DNA of 50,965 nt from Desulfatiglans sp. (GTDB taxonomy: Bacteria; Desulfobacterota; DSM-4660; Desulfatiglandales; HGW-15). Made by a program: the position numbers and the translations under genes. The first letter of the stretch is position 1, and each line of letters begins with the position of its first letter. Positions 10,936 through 21,666 of this stretch are shown piece by piece. The stretch covers positions 1 through 50,965 of the forward strand of contig JAAZBV010000036.1 of the NCBI GenBank assembly GCA_012513605.1, read 5' to 3'. A model generated the notes under the pieces. That model did not search any database. It was not told the origin of the DNA and saw only the letters and a program-made list of their open reading frames with translations.

Positions 10936-11050
10936 GCTATTCCCCTTATTTAATTTTGTTGGTGAGATACCATAACAGCCCTTCTAAAGCAAGTAAAAAT
11001 GGCCCCTGATTCAAGGCAAGGCACACGCTTTTGTATGATTGCTGATTCTG

Positions 11051-12151
11051 CTACTGAAACATGAACCTCCTCATGCTTATACTCATTAAAAGGCCCATCC
11101 CGATCATAGTGCTGATAATGGATGATCCGCCTGAACTGAAGAATACAAGAGGGATGCCGACGACAGGAAGGAGACCAATGGTCATGCCTATATTTATTAC
11201 AAGCTGCCAGAATACAATGGATATAATACCGACTGAAAGAACAGACCCGAACATATCCTTTGAGTTTTTGGCAATGCTGAGCCCCCATAAAATCAGGATC
11301 AGATAAAGTAAAATCAATATCAATGACCCGGCAAAACCCCATTCCTCAGCCAGGACAGAAAATGCAAAATCCGAATGCTGTTCAGGCAGAAAATGCAGCC
11401 TTGTCTGAGTTCCCTTGAGATAACCTTTTCCCCATAGAAACCCTGAGCCTACTGCAATCATTGACTGGATGATATTATACCCTGAACCCAGGGGGTCATT
11501 TTCAGGATTGATAAAGGTAAGTATCCTCTTCTGCTGATAATCCTTTAGCGTGAACCAAATAAAGGGTATTACCGGGGCTGTCATAAAAATGAGAATCAGC
11601 AATGAACGCCAGTTTACCTTCATAAAAAGGATTATTGATGATGAAATAATAAAAAGCATCAGGGCTGTCCCGAGATCCGGCTGTTTTATAATCAATATGA
11701 ACGGCATCGCAACAAGTAAAAAAGGGCGCCAGAGGTCTCTGAGCCTGTACTCTGTATATTCCTGACCCGCAAAGAATTTTGAAAGGATGATCACTAGGGC
11801 AACCTTTGAAAATTCAGAGGGTTGAAATGTTATCCCTCCCATGCTGATCCAGCTCTGTGAACCCGAAAACACCCTGCCAATAAGAAGAACAACAACAAGA
11901 AGCCCCAGCGATAAGATATAGATGGGATACGCCATGCGCTCGATATAATGATAATCAAATGGGATCATCATAAAAAAGAAGGCAAAACCTATCAGGAACC
12001 AGTATATCTGTTTCAGAAAAATATTACGACCGCCAGCATCCCATATCGGGTAGGTGGCACTGTAAAGATTTGTAAGGCTGACCGCTGCAATTAGCAGAAG
12101 TAAAAGCACTAAAACCCAGTCAAAATTCTGAATTAGCCTTCTGTCAAACAT
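11051..12151 (-). CDS. rodA: Peptidoglycan glycosyltransferase RodA
   Basis: A SEDS-family membrane enzyme that polymerises lipid II into glycan strands during elongation, working with PBP2. The 366 residues hold about ten membrane helices. The signature IGRVFSGSQSWISMGGITFQPSEFSKVALVI and the late ...GIPLVFFSSGGSSIISTMIGMGLLMSI block are diagnostic (only partly quoted here as neighbouring motifs). It follows mrdA by 18 bp in the same operon. Confidence 0.97.
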   Translation of the reverse strand: MFDRRLIQNFDWVLVLLLLLIAAVSLTNLYSATYPIWDAGGRNIFLKQIYWFLIGFAFFFMMIPFDYHYIERMAYPIYILSLGLLVVVLLIGRVFSGSQSWISMGGITFQPSEFSKVALVIILSKFFAGQEYTEYRLRDLWRPFLLVAMPFILIIKQPDLGTALMLFIISSSIILFMKVNWRSLLILIFMTAPVIPFIWFTLKDYQQKRILTFINPENDPLGSGYNIIQSMIAVGSGFLWGKGYLKGTQTRLHFLPEQHSDFAFSVLAEEWGFAGSLILILLYLILILWGLSIAKNSKDMFGSVLSVGIISIVFWQLVINIGMTIGLLPVVGIPLVFFSSGGSSIISTMIGMGLLMSISMRRFMFQ

Positions 12152-12169
12152 GAGGAACCGATCCTTCTT

Positions 12170-13999
12170 TCAATCTTTCAGATAATGGGTAATAAGTTTA
12201 CCTGCAACAGGGGCAGCCGCACGGCTCCCGCCCTCACCATGTTCAATAAGCACAGCAATCGCTATCTTAGGGGATTCAGCCGGCGCTATTGCCACGAACC
12301 ATGCATGATCCTTATACTCATCAGGGACATCCCCGTCAAGTGCCATGCTTTTCACCTTTTTTAGATTGATCACCTGCGCTGTGCCAGTCTTTCCTGCAAC
12401 AGTTACCCCATTAACCCTTGAATTTTTACCTGTACCGCTTGGATCATTTACTACTGCTATAAGGGCCTGTTTAACAAGCTCAATGTTTTCACTTTTGATA
12501 TCAATTTTTTCAGGCTGCTCCGGGGCAATTTGAACAATTTTATTCTCATCGCTGACCACCATTTTTACCACCTTTGGTTTATAAATCAAGCCGCCATTAA
12601 AAACAGTTGATATCATGCTGGCCATCTGAACAGGCGTGACATTAACATAGCTTTGCCCTATTGCACATGAAAGGGTATCACCCTGTTGCCATGCCACGCC
12701 AAACCTCCGCTTTTTCCAATCTGAATCCGGTATCAGCCCTGTCCCTTCATTAGCCAGATCTATCCCTATCATTTTACCCAGACCAAACATCCTGGAATAG
12801 TGTGCTATCCTGTCAATGCCCAGCTTTCTTCCTAATCGGTAAAAATAAACATCACAGGAATCCCGCATTGCACGATGCAGGTTAACACTTCCATGACCTC
12901 CCTTTTTCCAGCATCCGAAGGTATGGTTTCCAAGCTTATAATAACCGGGACAAAATGCCTCCTCCTTAGGATCTATGACACCCTCTTCAAGCCCTGCAAG
13001 TGCAACAATTATTTTAAATATAGACCCTGGTGGATAGCTGCTGCTGATTGCCCTGTTCTGGAGAGGAGACTCTTTACTGTTTATTAGCGAGTTCCACTCC
13101 CCTTTTTTAAGACCTGTCACAAATTTTTTAGGTTCAAAGACCGGGCTGCTTGCAAGTGCCAGCACCTCACCATTATTAGGGTCAAGGGCCACAATCGCAC
13201 CGGCTTTACCTTTAAGGGATTCCTCAGCAAGTAACTGCAGCCCCTTGTCAATTGTGAGAAAAATATTATTCCCGGGAAAAGGCATTTTTTCTGAAATGGT
13301 CCTGAGTTTCCTGCCAACAGCATCCACCTCAACCTGCCTCGCTCCGCTCCTTCCATTCAGTTCATTCTGCCATATCCCTTCTATTCCGGATTGACCAATC
13401 ACATCACCCTGACGGTTCTGTATGTATCTCCCGCTTTTAAGCTGCCTTTCGCTGATCTCTCCGAGATAACCTATAATATGGGATGCAAAGGTGTCATAGA
13501 TATAATTTCGCTGGGAGCTTACTTCAATGGAAACCCCGGGAAGATTGAAAAGGTTTGACTCAATGACTGCAAGCTCTTCACGGGACAAGTTTTTTTTTAT
13601 TAAAAGGGGATTTAAAGAGCGTCTGGTCTTGAACTTTTCAATAAAATATTGAGATTGTTCTGGTTCCAAAAAAATAAAAGGCCTTAGTTTTAAAAGCAAC
13701 CCTTCAGAATCTTTGATATCTTCAGGTCTAACATAAAGGTCATAGGAAGGTCTGTTATCAACTAACAGCTCGCCGTTCCGGTCCATAATAAGACCTCTGA
13801 AAGGGGGGATACTCTGAAGATGTATCCTGTTATTTTCTGATTTTACCCTGTACATGGGCCCTTTGATAATCTGCAGGAACCAGAGCCTTGTAATAAGGAT
13901 GGCAATAAAAAATATAACAAAGACTGTTACAATCCTTAAACGCCTGCCAATTATCTCGGCCAGAATCGGGTCAAATCCTGAAGTTCTCAAATGTTGCAC
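12170..13999 (-). CDS. mrdA: Penicillin-binding protein 2 (elongation transpeptidase)
   Basis: A 609-residue class B PBP that cross-links peptidoglycan in the elongasome. An N-terminal TM helix (about 25-48) is followed by the dimerisation domain and the transpeptidase domain with SxxK (Ser326-Ile-Phe-Lys329, in YPPGSIFKI), an SxN-like SCD motif and KTG (Lys537, in AGKTGTAQVI). Length is typical. It lies between mreD (30 bp) and rodA (18 bp), so partner enzymes are co-expressed. Confidence 0.97.
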   Translation of the reverse strand: MQHLRTSGFDPILAEIIGRRLRIVTVFVIFFIAILITRLWFLQIIKGPMYRVKSENNRIHLQSIPPFRGLIMDRNGELLVDNRPSYDLYVRPEDIKDSEGLLLKLRPFIFLEPEQSQYFIEKFKTRRSLNPLLIKKNLSREELAVIESNLFNLPGVSIEVSSQRNYIYDTFASHIIGYLGEISERQLKSGRYIQNRQGDVIGQSGIEGIWQNELNGRSGARQVEVDAVGRKLRTISEKMPFPGNNIFLTIDKGLQLLAEESLKGKAGAIVALDPNNGEVLALASSPVFEPKKFVTGLKKGEWNSLINSKESPLQNRAISSSYPPGSIFKIIVALAGLEEGVIDPKEEAFCPGYYKLGNHTFGCWKKGGHGSVNLHRAMRDSCDVYFYRLGRKLGIDRIAHYSRMFGLGKMIGIDLANEGTGLIPDSDWKKRRFGVAWQQGDTLSCAIGQSYVNVTPVQMASMISTVFNGGLIYKPKVVKMVVSDENKIVQIAPEQPEKIDIKSENIELVKQALIAVVNDPSGTGKNSRVNGVTVAGKTGTAQVINLKKVKSMALDGDVPDEYKDHAWFVAIAPAESPKIAIAVLIEHGEGGSRAAAPVAGKLITHYLKD

Positions 14000-14029
14000 C
14001 TTAAAATAAGCATATATTGCATATTACCA

Positions 14030-14560
14030 TTATTTTCCTCCATCTTTACCTCCACGCGGGATCTCTGAAGGGGTAATTTTAAAAAAATGAAGAACAAATA
14101 TAGATATTATACTTGTTATTATTGATGAAATACAAAATTTATATAAAGAGTCAAAAGAAAAATCATATTGAAGAGAAAAAAGATTAAGAAGTGATACCAT
14201 AATGAACTCTTTTGCCATAACGGCTATAAAAATTACAGTTGTTCTACCTGCTGGCGAAAACAGATCAACAGGATGGGAAACCAGTCGGATTATACAATAT
14301 ACAAGCAGGTAGAGAAAGGTATGTAACCCTGTCACACCGCCTGAAAGGATATCCAGTAAAAAGCCCTGACAAAACACAAATATGCCAGGGCTGGACTCGC
14401 CTGAGGCCAGCAAAAAAACAGTGAAAATGATAATAAGATCAATATCTATCCCTTTTGTAAGTAATGAGTGTAACAGATTACCTTTGATTAATATAAAGAT
14501 GACAGATATTGACCAGACAAGCAGGATATTGATTACTGCTTTTCGTTCGAAGAATCTAAT
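14030..14560 (-). CDS. mreD: Rod shape-determining protein MreD
   Basis: A small polytopic membrane protein of the MreBCD elongasome, with about five hydrophobic segments and the typical GxxxDxLSGGxxGLHTFLYLLVY-like core. The frame is open well upstream of the first standard start codon (TTG at 14413), which would cut off the first membrane helices and leave only 127 residues. Upstream in frame there is no ATG or GTG, but an ATT at 14560 has a GGAGG ribosome site 7 nt before it and gives 176 residues, the usual size; it overlaps the mreC end. A CTG at 14524 is an alternative. The start is therefore inferred. Confidence 0.85.
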   Translation of the reverse strand: MRFFERKAVINILLVWSISVIFILIKGNLLHSLLTKGIDIDLIIIFTVFLLASGESSPGIFVFCQGFLLDILSGGVTGLHTFLYLLVYCIIRLVSHPVDLFSPAGRTTVIFIAVMAKEFIMVSLLNLFSLQYDFSFDSLYKFCISSIITSIISIFVLHFFKITPSEIPRGGKDGGK

Positions 14561-15378
14561 AGCGGGTCCTCCCTCAATATTACCAGAACTTCTTCAAGTC
14601 TTGCAAAGTCAACCGATGGCTTTATTTTTATATCCTTAAAAAGTCCACCTGACGCATCCTTGACCTCGATCACCTTTCCGATATGATTACCCTTCGGAAA
14701 TACCCGGTCAAGCCCTGATGTTACAACAATATCACCCGTGCGTACATCACTGGTTTTAAGCACATAATCAAGTGAACATTTCTCAGATGAAATACCTTTA
14801 ACGATCCCGCTGTCTCGCGATCGCTCAATAATACTATCAACCGCGCTGTTCTGGTCTATCAAAAGCAACACCTTTGAATAATTATATGACACTGAAACAA
14901 TCTGGCCTACAACACCATCCGCATTAACTACAGGCATACTTTCCTTTATACCTGAATTTTTACCCTTATCAATAATAACAGACTTGAACCATCCGGTCGG
15001 ATCACGCCCTATTACCTGAGCGGCCAGATAATCCCCCCCGGTAAAATCCCTGGTCTTTAGCATCTTCTGGATGCGTTCATAGGTTGAAATCAACTCCCTG
15101 TTTCTGGAATTTTCAATAACAAGCCTGTTGATTTCAGCCTTAAGCCTTTTATTCTCCTCATGTGTGTCTATGAGAGCTATATATTTATCCCATAAACCGG
15201 TCGAGTAGTTAACGCCCTCCTTTACTAATCTCTGAACAGGGGAAAGGAGCTCAATTAACACCTTCACAACAGGGTTCCATGATTTTGACTTCCCGGCATT
15301 AGAGGAAAGAAATATCAGGGCAAGGAATATCAGGAAAACCAATATCCATATTCTTGTTATCCTCTTATTTGAAAGCAA
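14533..15378 (-). CDS. mreC: Rod shape-determining protein MreC
   Basis: A 281-residue periplasmic scaffold of the elongasome. It has an N-terminal TM helix (about 9-26), a coiled coil (about 60-105), and two beta-barrel domains containing AAQVIGRDPTGWFKSVIIDKG and MPVVNADGVVGQIVSVS, which are family landmarks. It lies between mreB (145 bp upstream) and mreD (overlap). The final 28 bases overlap the proposed mreD start and carry its ribosome site. Confidence 0.96.
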   Translation of the reverse strand: MLSNKRITRIWILVFLIFLALIFLSSNAGKSKSWNPVVKVLIELLSPVQRLVKEGVNYSTGLWDKYIALIDTHEENKRLKAEINRLVIENSRNRELISTYERIQKMLKTRDFTGGDYLAAQVIGRDPTGWFKSVIIDKGKNSGIKESMPVVNADGVVGQIVSVSYNYSKVLLLIDQNSAVDSIIERSRDSGIVKGISSEKCSLDYVLKTSDVRTGDIVVTSGLDRVFPKGNHIGKVIEVKDASGGLFKDIKIKPSVDFARLEEVLVILREDPLLDSSNEKQ

Positions 15379-15523
15379 TTAAAATGTAAGCCTCCTGAAC
15401 CCTGTATATCAGAATTAGAATGAACTACCCTGCTGTAGGGCAACAGGGTCTGTTTTGATAAGGTGCATTACCATAAACAACGGGTAATTACACCCCGGCC
15501 CACTTCCGGTAATACAAACAAGC

Positions 15524-16570
<1,047 letters not shown>

Positions 16571-16598
16571 TCAGAAATAATAGATATATTTTAGATCA

Positions 16599-16627
16599 CT
16601 TATAGACCTTTATTATGCTACAGTAAA
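16599..16627 (-). promoter_or_regulatory. Sigma-70-type promoter for mreB operon
   Basis: On the minus strand TTTACT and TATAAG are separated by exactly 17 bp and end about 40 bp before the mreB start. It sits back to back with the rpmH promoter. Confidence 0.65.
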
Positions 16628-16641
16628 ATGTTTTTATGGTC

Positions 16642-16670
16642 TTGACAAAAAAAACTTATTACGGTTAAAT
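16642..16670 (+). promoter_or_regulatory. Sigma-70-type promoter for rpmH operon
   Basis: A perfect TTGACA at 16642 and TTAAAT at 16665, separated by 17 bp, end 45 bp before the rpmH start. It should drive rpmH-rnpA-yidD-yidC and perhaps genes beyond. Confidence 0.75.
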
Positions 16671-16714
16671 GGCCGTTTATTTTTACATACAATCTTTTGA
16701 AAGAAGGCATTAAA

Positions 16715-16849
16715 ATGAAACGAACTTTTCAACCAAGCAATATCAAAAGAGTCCGAACTCATGGTTTCAGGGCAAGAATGAGCACCATTGGCGGCATTAA
16801 GGTGCTAAAAAGAAGAAGAGCTAAAGGCCGAAAACGCCTGACTGTTTAA
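16715..16849 (+). CDS. rpmH: 50S ribosomal protein L34
   Basis: A 44-residue protein reading [20 protein letters not shown], then ...[16 protein letters not shown], the near-universal L34 sequence. L34 is a basic protein of the large ribosomal subunit. The ATG at 16715 follows a GAAGG ribosome site. It is 10 bp upstream of rnpA, the standard pairing. No dnaA gene is beside it: mreB is divergent instead. Confidence 0.98.
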   Translation: MKRTFQPSNIKRVRTHGFRARMSTIGGIKVLKRRRAKGRKRLTV

Positions 16850-16858
16850 CTTTTATTC

Positions 16859-17209
16859 ATGAGACAGAACTCATTCCCTAAGCGAGAAAGGTTATTGAAC
16901 AGAAGGGATTTTGTCAATCTAAATCGATTAGGGAAAAGATTTCATACTAAACACTTTTTAGTCATAATAAAAGAAAACCATGCAGGCATACGCAGGTTTG
17001 GAATTACTGCAACTAAAAAAACAGGCAATGCGGTTAAACGTAACAGGGTCAAACGGCTTTTAAGAGAGTTTTTCAGACTGAATAAAAATAGTTTTTCCAT
17101 TGGGTATGACTTTGTTATCATAGGGAAAATGAATTCCTTCCATCTGAACTATGCAGATATTAAAGAGGAATTGGGTGAAATTATCCTGGATAAAGGATCT
17201 GATATATAA
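16859..17209 (+). CDS. rnpA: Ribonuclease P protein component
   Basis: The 116-residue protein subunit that helps RNase P RNA process tRNA 5' ends. It starts with the N-terminal [17 protein letters not shown] pattern and carries the signature [25 protein letters not shown], the RNR box that binds the RNA. The last 35 bp overlap the proposed GTG start of yidD, so the two are coupled. Confidence 0.97.
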   Translation: MRQNSFPKRERLLNRRDFVNLNRLGKRFHTKHFLVIIKENHAGIRRFGITATKKTGNAVKRNRVKRLLREFFRLNKNSFSIGYDFVIIGKMNSFHLNYADIKEELGEIILDKGSDI

Positions 17210-17420
17210 TTTTAGGTATTTGCCAATAGGGTGTATATACTTATACCAGAAAATTATATCCCCTCTTAAAGGACCTTCCTGCAGGTTTTATCCATCCTGT
17301 TCAACTTACGCCTGCCTTGCTTTAAAAAAATACGGGGTGTTAAAGGGAGGAGCATTGGCAATAATTAGAATTATCAAATGTAACCCATTTCACCCCGGTG
17401 GGTATAATCCTTTAACCTAA
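17175..17420 (+). CDS. yidD: Membrane protein insertion efficiency factor YidD
   Basis: A small amphipathic-helix protein that assists YidC-dependent membrane insertion. The core [20 protein letters not shown], then [24 protein letters not shown] is the YidD signature. The chosen start is GTG at 17175, with GAGG 6 nt upstream; it gives 81 residues, the family norm. An ATG at 17151 would add eight residues. It overlaps rnpA and precedes yidC by 80 bp. Confidence 0.94.
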   Translation: MKLSWIKDLIYNFRYLPIGCIYLYQKIISPLKGPSCRFYPSCSTYACLALKKYGVLKGGALAIIRIIKCNPFHPGGYNPLT

Positions 17421-17469
17421 TTTATCACGAGGTGGCTGAAAGTCATAAGTATCAGACTTAAAAAGGCGC

Positions 17470-17478
17470 ATGTGGATA
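17470..17478 (-). promoter_or_regulatory. Perfect DnaA box upstream of yidC
   Basis: TGTGGATAA, the exact complement of TTATCCACA, lies 22 bp before the yidC start. I see no cluster of further boxes, so an origin is not claimed. Confidence 0.35.
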
Positions 17479-17500
17479 AATTATTGAATCTGGTTTATTA

Positions 17501-19171
17501 ATGGAAAAAAGAACAATTCTGGCCTTTATATTGTCCTTCCTGGTTTTTATTATCTGGTCACAGTTTTTCATACCAAAAATAAATACCCCTGTGAATGAGG
17601 CCCAAAAGACAGAAGAAAAAGCCACACTGAACATAAACAATGGATCAGCAGATTTGCCGGCAGCAACACCTGAGCCTGTTTTAACTAATACTGATAGCGA
17701 GATATTGAGCAATTCTGTTACTGAAAAAATTATCACAATTGAGACCCCTGTTTATAAGGCTACCTTCACAAATAAAGGCCCGGCGATTACAGGGTTTCAA
17801 CTTAAAAAATACAGAGAGACAATTGACCCTGCTTCACCATATTTTGAACTCTTCAAAGAGAACAAAGAGATAAAAAGAAATTTATCCTTTCATTTTAACA
17901 ACCCTCAGATAAAGGATGGGTCTGATCTGTTTTTCGTTCCTGACAAAGAGATGATAAATCTTGAGCAGGGCCAGGGTATGGAGACCCTCTCGTTTAAATA
18001 CAGCACACCGGAGGGTATAATATTAGAGCAGATCTTCACTTTCTCATCTGACAGTTATGATATTGGCGCCAGAATAAAGGTATCCAATAATTCTGAAAGG
18101 ATTGCCACAGGGAATATCAAGTCAGTAATCACTAATATCCCCTCCAAAAAAAAGGTTGGTTATTACTCATTCACAGGGACAGCTGTCTTTTATAACAATG
18201 ACCTCAAGCAATTTAAACCTGGAGATCTTGAGGATGAGGATGACACTGACCTTACAGGCAGCATAGACTGGTTTTCCTATGAAGATGAGTATTTTATTAC
18301 AGCGATTGCCCCTGAAGAAAAAAGGGATGCAAGATATATCGGGACAATTCAAAAATCAGGTGTAATTACTGCAACACATTTCTCCGAATCTGTTGAGATA
18401 TTACCATCTACTGAGATAATTAAGAGTTATGACCTGTTTCTCGGACCAAAAGAGATCAAGACATTAAAAAAATTCGGTAATAGCCTTGAATCAGCCATTG
18501 ACTTTGGCTTTTTTGATGTGATTGCCAAACCCCTGCACCATGTGCTTGTTTATTTCAACAAATATTTGAAAAACTTCGGATTTTCAATCATCCTGGTAAC
18601 TATAATTATCAAGATAATATTCTGGCCGCTCACCCACAAGAGCCAGAAATCCATGAAGGAGATGCAGAAACTTCAGCCGTTAATGGCCAAGATACGGGAA
18701 AAATACAAGGACAACAAGGAGATGATGAACAAGGAGCTTATGGGGTTGTACAGGACCTACAAGGTTAATCCCATGAGCGGGTGCCTTCCCATGCTGATCC
18801 AGATCCCTGTATTTATCGCCCTCTATTCAGTCCTGAGCAGCGCTATAGAGCTGAGACATGAACCCTTTGCCTTCTGGATAAAGGATCTATCTACCCCTGA
18901 CAGATTATTCAGCCTGCCTTTCGGTATTCCATTTATGGAGCCTCCATACGGTATACCGGTGCTCACCCTTTTGATGGGGTTATCAATGTTTATTCAGCAG
19001 AAAATGCAGCCCATGGTAGGCGACCCTGCCCAGGCAAAAATAATGATGTTTATGCCGATAATGTTCACAGTAATGTTTATTAATTTCCCATCCGGCCTGG
19101 TACTCTACTGGTTGACACAAAATATCCTTTCTATAGGTCAGCAGTACTACATCAACAAAAAGCCGGTATAA
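17501..19171 (+). CDS. yidC: Membrane protein insertase YidC
   Basis: A 556-residue Oxa1/YidC insertase of the Gram-negative type. It has an N-terminal TM helix (about 5-22), a large periplasmic P1 domain (about 60-330), then five C-terminal helices. The conserved core FGFSIILVTIIIKIIFWPLT has Lys371 at the position of the groove Arg of E. coli (Arg366). The SGCLPMLIQIPVFIALY segment and the end FINFPSGLVLYWLTQNILSI are typical. It follows yidD and precedes jag by 16 bp, the canonical order. A second, shorter yidC lies at 41.4 kb. Confidence 0.98.
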   Translation: MEKRTILAFILSFLVFIIWSQFFIPKINTPVNEAQKTEEKATLNINNGSADLPAATPEPVLTNTDSEILSNSVTEKIITIETPVYKATFTNKGPAITGFQLKKYRETIDPASPYFELFKENKEIKRNLSFHFNNPQIKDGSDLFFVPDKEMINLEQGQGMETLSFKYSTPEGIILEQIFTFSSDSYDIGARIKVSNNSERIATGNIKSVITNIPSKKKVGYYSFTGTAVFYNNDLKQFKPGDLEDEDDTDLTGSIDWFSYEDEYFITAIAPEEKRDARYIGTIQKSGVITATHFSESVEILPSTEIIKSYDLFLGPKEIKTLKKFGNSLESAIDFGFFDVIAKPLHHVLVYFNKYLKNFGFSIILVTIIIKIIFWPLTHKSQKSMKEMQKLQPLMAKIREKYKDNKEMMNKELMGLYRTYKVNPMSGCLPMLIQIPVFIALYSVLSSAIELRHEPFAFWIKDLSTPDRLFSLPFGIPFMEPPYGIPVLTLLMGLSMFIQQKMQPMVGDPAQAKIMMFMPIMFTVMFINFPSGLVLYWLTQNILSIGQQYYINKKPV

Positions 19172-19187
19172 AAATTGGAGGATATAC

Positions 19188-19955
19188 ATGGACAGTTATG
19201 AATTTGAAGGAAAGACCGCTGAAGAGGCTATCAACAATGCCTCACGTGAATTAAAGATATCGCCTGAAAACCTGGAGTTTGAAATTATTGAACCGGGTTC
19301 AGCAGGTATCTTTGGTCTTGTTGGCACAAGAAAAACCAAAATAAGGGTAACCATAAAAGAATCTGATGATGATGACGATGATGATTTCGAGGATTATGAA
19401 GACCTTGACCATTTTGATAACTCTGATTCAGATGAAGAGATAGAAGAGACTGATGAGGTGGAGGCAGAAGATAATGAGGAGACAGAAGAGGCAGATGAAG
19501 ATCTTGCCCCTTATCTGAAGAGCGCCATAGATGCGCTGGATAATATCCTTAAACTCATACCTGTTGAGACAAGCGTTAAAGGGAGCTGTTCAAAAGGGAA
19601 AATATCACTTGTTATTGAAGGTGATACTTCGGGTATCCTGATAGGTAGAAAGGGCAAGACACTTGATGCGCTACAGTACATCATTAATAAAATTATCAAC
19701 AAGGATACAGACAGGAAGATAAAGGTAATTATAGACTCTGAAAATTACCGGGAGAGAAGGATTGAGGCACTTACACAGATGGCGCTCAAGATAGGTAACA
19801 AGGCCAGGAAATATAAAAAGCCCTTTTCAACAAGCCCGTTAAACCCCCATGACAGGCGTATAGTGCATCTGGCCCTTAAGAATGTGGAAAAGCTGGAAAC
19901 AAGAAGCCGTGGTGAAGGGCTTCTTAAAAGGGTTGTTATAATTCCCAAAAGATAA
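19188..19955 (+). CDS. jag: RNA-binding protein Jag/KhpB
   Basis: A 255-residue cytoplasmic RNA-binding protein associated with yidC in many genomes. It has a Jag-N domain (about 1-52, YEFEGKTAEEAINNASREL and the GIFGLVG turn), a very acidic Asp/Glu linker (about 60-105), a KH domain (about 115-180, LIGRKGKTLDALQYIINKI), and an R3H domain (about 185-255, DRRIVHLALKNVEKLETRSRGEG). Its unusually acidic linker is visible as runs of GAT/GAA codons. Confidence 0.95.
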   Translation: MDSYEFEGKTAEEAINNASRELKISPENLEFEIIEPGSAGIFGLVGTRKTKIRVTIKESDDDDDDDFEDYEDLDHFDNSDSDEEIEETDEVEAEDNEETEEADEDLAPYLKSAIDALDNILKLIPVETSVKGSCSKGKISLVIEGDTSGILIGRKGKTLDALQYIINKIINKDTDRKIKVIIDSENYRERRIEALTQMALKIGNKARKYKKPFSTSPLNPHDRRIVHLALKNVEKLETRSRGEGLLKRVVIIPKR

Positions 19956-20029
19956 AACCATCTGATAAAACAGGCATCGGGTATAACACTTATACACTGG
20001 TGCCTGTACATCCAGGTCAAACCAAAAAA

Positions 20030-21415
20030 ATGTCACAACTTCCAGAGAATGACACTATTGCTGCAATAGCCACCCCCTACGGCATGGCCGGTATCGGGAT
20101 AATCAGGATAAGCGGGCCTCTTTCGCTTACAGTTGCAGAAAGACTATTTAGATCATCAAAAAACAGATCAATAGAAAGTCACAGGTTATATCATGGTCAT
20201 CTAATTGATCCATCATCAAATGAAGTGATTGATGAAATCCTCCTCTCCTATATGAAGGCCCCGCACACATACACAAGGGAGGATATTGTTGAAATAAATT
20301 CCCACAGCGGCCCTGTACTGCTTTCAAGAATACTACAGATAATCCTTGAACAGGGGGTAAGGCTTGCAAAACCCGGTGAATTCACATTCAGGGCATTCCT
20401 GAACAACAGGATTGACCTTATCCAGGCCGAGGCAGTAATGGACCTTATCAATGCAAAGTCTGAAAGGGGGATTATCCTTTCAAACCGCCAGTTGAGCGGT
20501 GAGTCAGGAAAAGAGATAAGAGACTTAAGAGATAAGGCACTTGACCTCCTTGCAATGGCAGAGGTTGCAATTGACTACCCTGAAGATGAATCCATCACCA
20601 AAAGTAATGAGGCCATTCTTTCCGGGCTTACAGAAGATATTATTAACCCTGTTGAAAAAATCATCTCATCCCATTCTTCCAGAAAAATCTGGATAGAAGG
20701 AATAGATACAGTAATCACAGGGAGGGTTAATACAGGTAAATCCAGCCTTTTGAATCGCCTTATCAAGGAGGAAAAGGCAATAGTCTCGCCAATACCAGGC
20801 ACCACAAGGGACCTTATAGAAACTACACTCTATATAAAAGGGATACCATTTAAAATAACCGATACCGCAGGGCTCAGGGAAGGGAAAGATGCCATTGAGC
20901 TGATAGGCATAGACCTTGCCAGAAAGAGACTCAAAGAGGCTGATATTGCACTTGCAGTAATAGACCAGAGCAGACCTCTGGATGAAAATGACAGGGAACT
21001 ACTTGCAGGTATGGATATCAACAGGTGTATCATCATCCTTAACAAAGTTGATTTGCCAAAGGCTGTAAATGAAGAGGAGGTCAGGGAGCTGGCAGGCGAA
21101 TCGGATATTGTAAAAATATCTGCCCTCACAGGTGAAGGGATAGATATGCTTGAAGAAAGCATAGTTAAAAAGATATCAGAAACAGAGACAGGCCTTGAAA
21201 ACCATCTTGTCCCGAACATAAGGCAGAAGAGCGCATTATCAAAGGCGCTCGATCATTTCAAATGTGCGGCATCAAACATTATGGATGGATACCCCATGGA
21301 GATCATTGCTGTTGATCTTAAAAGCGGTATTGAAAATCTTGAAGAGGTTACAGGCGAAACCTCAAGAGATGATCTATATGACAGGATATTCAGCAGGTTC
21401 TGCCTGGGTAAATAA
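20030..21415 (+). CDS. mnmE: tRNA modification GTPase MnmE
   Basis: A GTPase that works with MnmG to install the 5-carboxymethylaminomethyl-type modification at wobble uridine. The order is an N-terminal folate-binding domain (IAAIATPYGMAGIGIIRISG), a helical domain, a G domain with GRVNTGKSS (Lys237), PGTTRDL, DTAGLRE and NKVDL, and the C-terminal FCLGK motif, whose Cys is required. I chose the ATG at 20030; a GTG at 20000 in frame adds ten residues that do not match the family start. The 461-residue length is normal. Confidence 0.97.
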   Translation: MSQLPENDTIAAIATPYGMAGIGIIRISGPLSLTVAERLFRSSKNRSIESHRLYHGHLIDPSSNEVIDEILLSYMKAPHTYTREDIVEINSHSGPVLLSRILQIILEQGVRLAKPGEFTFRAFLNNRIDLIQAEAVMDLINAKSERGIILSNRQLSGESGKEIRDLRDKALDLLAMAEVAIDYPEDESITKSNEAILSGLTEDIINPVEKIISSHSSRKIWIEGIDTVITGRVNTGKSSLLNRLIKEEKAIVSPIPGTTRDLIETTLYIKGIPFKITDTAGLREGKDAIELIGIDLARKRLKEADIALAVIDQSRPLDENDRELLAGMDINRCIIILNKVDLPKAVNEEEVRELAGESDIVKISALTGEGIDMLEESIVKKISETETGLENHLVPNIRQKSALSKALDHFKCAASNIMDGYPMEIIAVDLKSGIENLEEVTGETSRDDLYDRIFSRFCLGK

Positions 21416-21666
21416 TCAGTTGTAAATAAACTCTTTAATAGCGAACCTTTGAAATGTGGATCATGGGAGTAACAGTCTGGCAAATGACCCCGGCGCTTCG
21501 CTACAGGGAATCCTTATGGCAATCAGATTATAATTGAATTTACTTTTTACTTTCAACCTTTTATATTAACACTGTGTATGAAAAATAGAATGTTGCAGGA
21601 TCTTATGTTCGGCCCTTTTCATTGTTTCCAGATAATTATTAAAAATATTGAGCGGGGGAAGATTGA

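Noticed and set aside
10950-11342. 130-residue minus-strand ORF
   Set aside because: It is a shadow of rodA in another frame; the rodA frame carries the family motifs.
17222-17500. Possible replication origin at the rpmH-yidC region
   Set aside because: Only one perfect DnaA box was found; there is no box cluster, no AT-rich unwinding repeats and no dnaA or parAB gene.
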